Assembly (NCBI GenBank): GCA_047631555.1
Contig: JBLHZY010000002.1
Location: 434,001 to 498,000 of the forward strand
Reading direction: 5' to 3'
DNA: 64,000 nucleotides
Source: JBLHZY01 sp047631555
GTDB lineage: Bacteria; Pseudomonadota; Alphaproteobacteria; Rhodobacterales; Rhodobacteraceae
Numbering within the stretch: the stretch's first letter is position 1; each line of letters begins with the position of its first letter. Positions 61,256-64,000 of this stretch are shown here, one piece after another. Under the pieces are notes generated by a model. The model was not told the origin of the DNA. It made no database searches and saw only the letters and a list, made by a program, of their open reading frames with translations. Position numbers and translations under genes: made by a program.

Positions 61256-61639
61256 ATGTCAGAGATGAGCCTTACAAAAACGCGGATCATGGGCGGGATT
61301 TGGGAAGGCGTGCTTACGGTTCCCTCCGAGCGCGAATTGATGCCGCAAATTTCGGTGACCCATCTTGAGCAGCCGGTGCTTGGCTATGATCTTGCTGAGG
61401 ATGGCACGGCCGAAAATACATGGCATTTGCGCATCGCGATCCCGCCGGACCTGCTTTGCGACGGGGTTCAGACCTTCGTCATCACCGATAAAGAGACGGG
61501 CAATACGCTCTCTTCTTTTGCAATTGTCACAGGTGAGCCGCTCGAAGATGACATAACGGCCGAAATTGATCTGCTTCGGGCCGAGTTGGACATGCTCAAG
61601 CAAGCATTTCGCCGCCATTGCTTGGAAACAGCCAGTTAA
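61256..61639 (+). CDS. Conserved hypothetical protein paired with the DUF6478-like gene
   Basis: A 127-residue soluble protein: beta-rich N-terminal two-thirds (GGIWEGVLTV, LRIAIPPDLLCDGVQTFVI) and a C-terminal coiled-coil helix (EIDLLRAELDMLKQAFRRH). GGAAAGGAAATGCT carries its ribosome site. The close coupling suggests that it works with the upstream protein. No family recognised. Confidence 0.7.
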   Translation: MSEMSLTKTRIMGGIWEGVLTVPSERELMPQISVTHLEQPVLGYDLAEDGTAENTWHLRIAIPPDLLCDGVQTFVITDKETGNTLSSFAIVTGEPLEDDITAEIDLLRAELDMLKQAFRRHCLETAS

Positions 61640-61808
61640 ACAAGGGGTTTGCGCGGCGTTTCCCGCTTTGAAACCGATAATTTCCTTGTTTCCACAATCG
61701 CCACGATAATGTGTAAATCCACGGTATTGTCCGGCCTTTACCCCATTGTTGCCTGATTTGCCCCCCATAAGAACAGCTTGAGGGGCCAAGACGACAGGTA
61801 AAAAGAGC

Positions 61809-62714
61809 ATGGACCGACTAACCGAAATGGAAGCCTTTGCCACAGTAGTGGACCAAGGCGGATTTACAGACGCAGCCAAGAAGATGGGGATTTCAAAATC
61901 TGCTGTCTCCAAGCATGTGTCTGCACTGGAGGCCCGCCTCGGCGCGCGCCTTCTTAATCGTACAACGCGCCGCGTAAGCCCGACCGAGATCGGATTGGCT
62001 TACTATGATCGTGCACGCCGCGTCTTAAATGATGCAGGCGAGGCAGATGCGCTTGTCACATCGATGCAATCTGCGCCCTCGGGGCTTTTGCGCATCTCTG
62101 TGGCGACCGATTTCGGGGTTAATCACCTGTCCCCCGTTCTTGGCAATTTCCTTACTGAATTCCCAGATATCACCGTGAATATGGTGCTCAACAACCGCTA
62201 TGTTGAACTGATTTCTGAGGGCTTTGATATGGCGATCCGTATTGGCGAGCTGGAAGACAGCACGCTGCGGGCGCGCAAATTGACCGACACAACCAAACGC
62301 ATGGTTGGCAGCCCTGGGTATTTCCAGAAGTTTGGCCGCCCGATGAAAATCGACGATCTTAATGATCACAAGCTTTTGCATTATTCAAACCAAGCCAATT
62401 CGGCCGTTTGGAAGCTTACTGCGCCCTCTGGTGAAAAGCGCCAAGTGCGCACCGCTGGCTGGTTGACGGTAAACGATGGCCAATCCTTGCTGAACGCTGC
62501 GATTTCTGGCCTCGGGATCGCGTATTTGCCATCCTTCCTTTATGCCGATGCGTTGGCGCAGGGCCTTGTTGAAGAGGCTATTCCTGAGCTTCCGGCCGAG
62601 ACCCAAGGCATCTATGCGGTGTATCCTCCGGGCCGGTTTACCCAGCCCAAAGTGCGCGCCTTCATTGATTTCCTCGTGCATAGCTTTGCCGAAAAAGGGC
62701 CTGATGCCTGGTAA
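61809..62714 (+). CDS. LysR-family transcriptional regulator
   Basis: A 301-residue LysR: helix-turn-helix at about 5-62 (FTDAAKKMGISKSAVSKHVSALEARLGARLLNRTTRRVSPTE) and a periplasmic-binding-like effector domain (SGLLRISVATDFGVNHLSPVL, MAIRIGELEDSTLRARKL). It is closest to the CrgA/DsdC-like branch. It stands alone, so its targets are not clear; the divergent side has the hypothetical pair. Confidence 0.9.
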   Translation: MDRLTEMEAFATVVDQGGFTDAAKKMGISKSAVSKHVSALEARLGARLLNRTTRRVSPTEIGLAYYDRARRVLNDAGEADALVTSMQSAPSGLLRISVATDFGVNHLSPVLGNFLTEFPDITVNMVLNNRYVELISEGFDMAIRIGELEDSTLRARKLTDTTKRMVGSPGYFQKFGRPMKIDDLNDHKLLHYSNQANSAVWKLTAPSGEKRQVRTAGWLTVNDGQSLLNAAISGLGIAYLPSFLYADALAQGLVEEAIPELPAETQGIYAVYPPGRFTQPKVRAFIDFLVHSFAEKGPDAW

Positions 62715-62729
62715 GGCGGCCCAAGAATA

Positions 62730-62758
62730 AAGGCGCCTCCCGATTTGGGGCGCGCCTT
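62730..62758 (-). terminator. Hairpin between lysR and ompA-family gene
   Basis: Stem AAGGCGC with GCGCCTT, an inner CCC-GGG stem, then TTTATTCTT on the minus strand. It ends the ompA-family transcript and may also act on the lysR transcript. Confidence 0.65.
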
Positions 62759-62810
62759 ACTTGTCGAACGTCCATTCCTCGAAAGTGTTCCTCCTCCCGG
62801 AGCACTCACC

Positions 62811-63764
62811 TTAGCGGGTCGTTGTGAGTATCACTTCGACCCGTCTGTTTTTGTCGCGGCCCTCTTCGCTTAGGTTGCTGGCGCGCGGCGAAAGATATCC
62901 AACCCCATCTGCCGCGACCTGCCCGGCGGGGACATTGAGCGCCCCAATCAGGCGTGCGCGCACGGAAGCCGCGCGTTTGCGCGACAGCGCGATATTGCCG
63001 GAAAGCGAGCCAACAGCATCGGTGTGGCCCACAACAGCAACGGTTTGATCCGGATTGTCGCGCAGCCAATCGGCGAGGGCTGCGAGGGATTCGAATTCAC
63101 CTTCGCCAAGCGATGAGCTGCCTGTTTCAAAAACCAAATCATCAAGCGGCGCAAAGCCATTAAACGCCAATGCTTCGCCAATCGGCCCGCTCAATGCGGC
63201 CGGTTCCGCAACCTGCGGCGCCACGGCTTTGGTTGAAGTGATAACCTCGGTTTCGGTGACAAGGCCGCGGCCAATGCGCGTAATCTGAACAAAGCCTGCT
63301 GTGCGGCTCCGGCTCACAAAAAGAGTAAGATATTCAACGGCCTCGCCTTCACCCTTCAGGGCGGCGAGATAGCGGTAATCGCCCAGATCGACATGCATTT
63401 CCGGCTCTGGCAGGATCTCTTGCTCAAAGCGAAAATCAAATCCGCCGCAGCGCGCATCCGCGCATTCAAAGGCGATATCATAGCCCGCATCGACCAGTTG
63501 CTGGCGCAGGGGGTCGATGATTTGCAATGTGGTGCGAACGCTCGAGCCAAGCTTCCAAGCGGTGCGCGAAACGGTCCCTTTGGCGATTACGCTGGGCGCA
63601 GCGCCATCGGTAAAGGCCCCAACAGCCACCGCCGCGCTTGAATTTTCCGCCGAAAACGCAGCTTCGCGCGTCGCTGAGCCGGGCAGGTCCAGCACGGCAG
63701 CTTGCGCGCCAAGGCAAAGCGCGGGCAGGGCGAGGCCTGCGAATATGGCGGTTTTTAGCTTCAT
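62811..63764 (-). CDS. OmpA-family outer-membrane or periplasmic protein
   Basis: A 317-residue protein with a signal peptide (about 1-22, AQA). The N-terminal half has a Cys pair (FECADARCGGFDF) and no clear beta-barrel. The C-terminal OmpA domain (about 205-317) has LVFETGSSSLGEGEFESLAAL, VAVVGHTDAVGS, ALSRKRAASVRARLI and DKNRRVEV, the peptidoglycan-binding core. ATG overlaps the upstream gene's stop (ATGA). Confidence 0.88.
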   Translation of the reverse strand: MKLKTAIFAGLALPALCLGAQAAVLDLPGSATREAAFSAENSSAAVAVGAFTDGAAPSVIAKGTVSRTAWKLGSSVRTTLQIIDPLRQQLVDAGYDIAFECADARCGGFDFRFEQEILPEPEMHVDLGDYRYLAALKGEGEAVEYLTLFVSRSRTAGFVQITRIGRGLVTETEVITSTKAVAPQVAEPAALSGPIGEALAFNGFAPLDDLVFETGSSSLGEGEFESLAALADWLRDNPDQTVAVVGHTDAVGSLSGNIALSRKRAASVRARLIGALNVPAGQVAADGVGYLSPRASNLSEEGRDKNRRVEVILTTTR

Positions 63765-64000
63765 CGGCTCTGCGCGTGATACTCTTGGTTTGGTTCCATT
63801 TCGATGGCGGATGCGACGCGGTTTGTCATGTTGAAAAAGCCGGTTACGGAGGCGATATCAAAAATATCGCGCTCGCTAAACCCATGCTCTCGCAACCCTG
63901 CGCGATCAGCCTCGTTAACCATAACGGGCGAATCGGTCAGTTTTACGGCGAAATCGAGCATTGCGCGTTGGCGCGGGCTGATTTTGGCGACGCGGTAGTT
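63761..64000 (-). CDS. AhpD-like peroxidase-related enzyme (5' partial)
   Basis: The right edge cuts this gene; 79 C-terminal residues are visible: NYRVAKISPRQRAMLDFA, LTDSPVMVNEADRAGLREHGF and NRVASAIEMEPNQEYH. These match the end of the peroxidase-related carboxymuconolactone-decarboxylase-like family. The catalytic Cys pair would lie in the missing part. It is coupled to the OmpA-family gene. Confidence 0.8.
   Translation of the reverse strand, partial: NYRVAKISPRQRAMLDFAVKLTDSPVMVNEADRAGLREHGFSERDIFDIASVTGFFNMTNRVASAIEMEPNQEYHAQSR

Noticed and set aside
1..64000. Mobile element, prophage or integrated island ends
   Set aside because: No integrase, transposase, tRNA gene or flanking direct repeats were seen; the T6SS cluster has base composition like its neighbours.

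Overview
The window looks like chromosomal DNA of a marine-type alphaproteobacterium, most likely order Rhodobacterales (Roseobacter group). This rests on gene content: an fdsGBACD-type NAD formate dehydrogenase operon, IalB, DUF2794, DUF6478-like and DUF1036 proteins, MbfA preceded by an Irr-type iron box, glutathione-dependent formaldehyde oxidation genes, and a moderately GC-rich composition with long GCGC-rich antisense shadow frames. No rRNA, tRNA, insertion sequence, integrase, phage or CRISPR array was seen. The taxonomic placement is inference.

Bases 1-25,521 hold most of a type VI secretion system (T6SS). The left edge cuts tagF, which is followed by pppA and ppkA (phosphatase and kinase of the threonine phosphorylation pathway). 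On the other strand follow an ExbB-ExbD-ExbD-TonB-like motor operon and two envelope proteins of unknown function; then on the plus strand a DUF1036 protein, a caspase-like protein and a large M23 peptidase fused to a lytic transglycosylase-like domain. From 25.5 kb back to 12.3 kb the minus strand carries a DUF6931-like gene, tagH (FHA), tssA, tssB, tssC, hcp, tssE, tssF, tssG, tssH (clpV) and a small EF-hand protein. tssJ, tssK, tssL, tssM and vgrG are not in the window and may lie to the left. The most unusual features are here. The kinase and the TonB-like protein carry the same C-terminal domain with a conserved cysteine pair, which predicts a shared periplasmic sensor domain. The second ExbD has Asn where the family's essential membrane Asp is expected. 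Together they suggest a proton-driven envelope module attached to T6SS control.

Bases 25.7-36.7 kb: ialB, the formate dehydrogenase operon (with a DUF4287 gene between fdsB and fdsA), a transporter, a GT4 plus GT29 (sialyltransferase-like) glycosyltransferase pair, and asd with a strong terminator. Bases 36.7-50.1 kb: a DUF4139 protein, two small unknown proteins, carbonic anhydrase, leucyl aminopeptidase with an NlpC/P60 protein, DUF2794, a structured RNA candidate ahead of a cytochrome c', an I78 inhibitor lipoprotein, S-(hydroxymethyl)glutathione dehydrogenase, a TetR regulator, mbfA with an iron box, S-formylglutathione hydrolase and small hydrolases. Together with the fds operon, the window encodes formaldehyde oxidation through formate to CO2, and also a carbonic anhydrase.

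Bases 50.1-64.0 kb are mostly housekeeping: a transporter, a ZapE/AFG1 ATPase, a LysM protein, a rhodanese-like protein without the catalytic cysteine, folC and accD, a CPBP protease, ilvD, lineage-specific hypotheticals, a LysR regulator, an OmpA-family protein and the cut end of an AhpD-like peroxidase-related gene. All product names come from reading motifs by eye; no database search was run.
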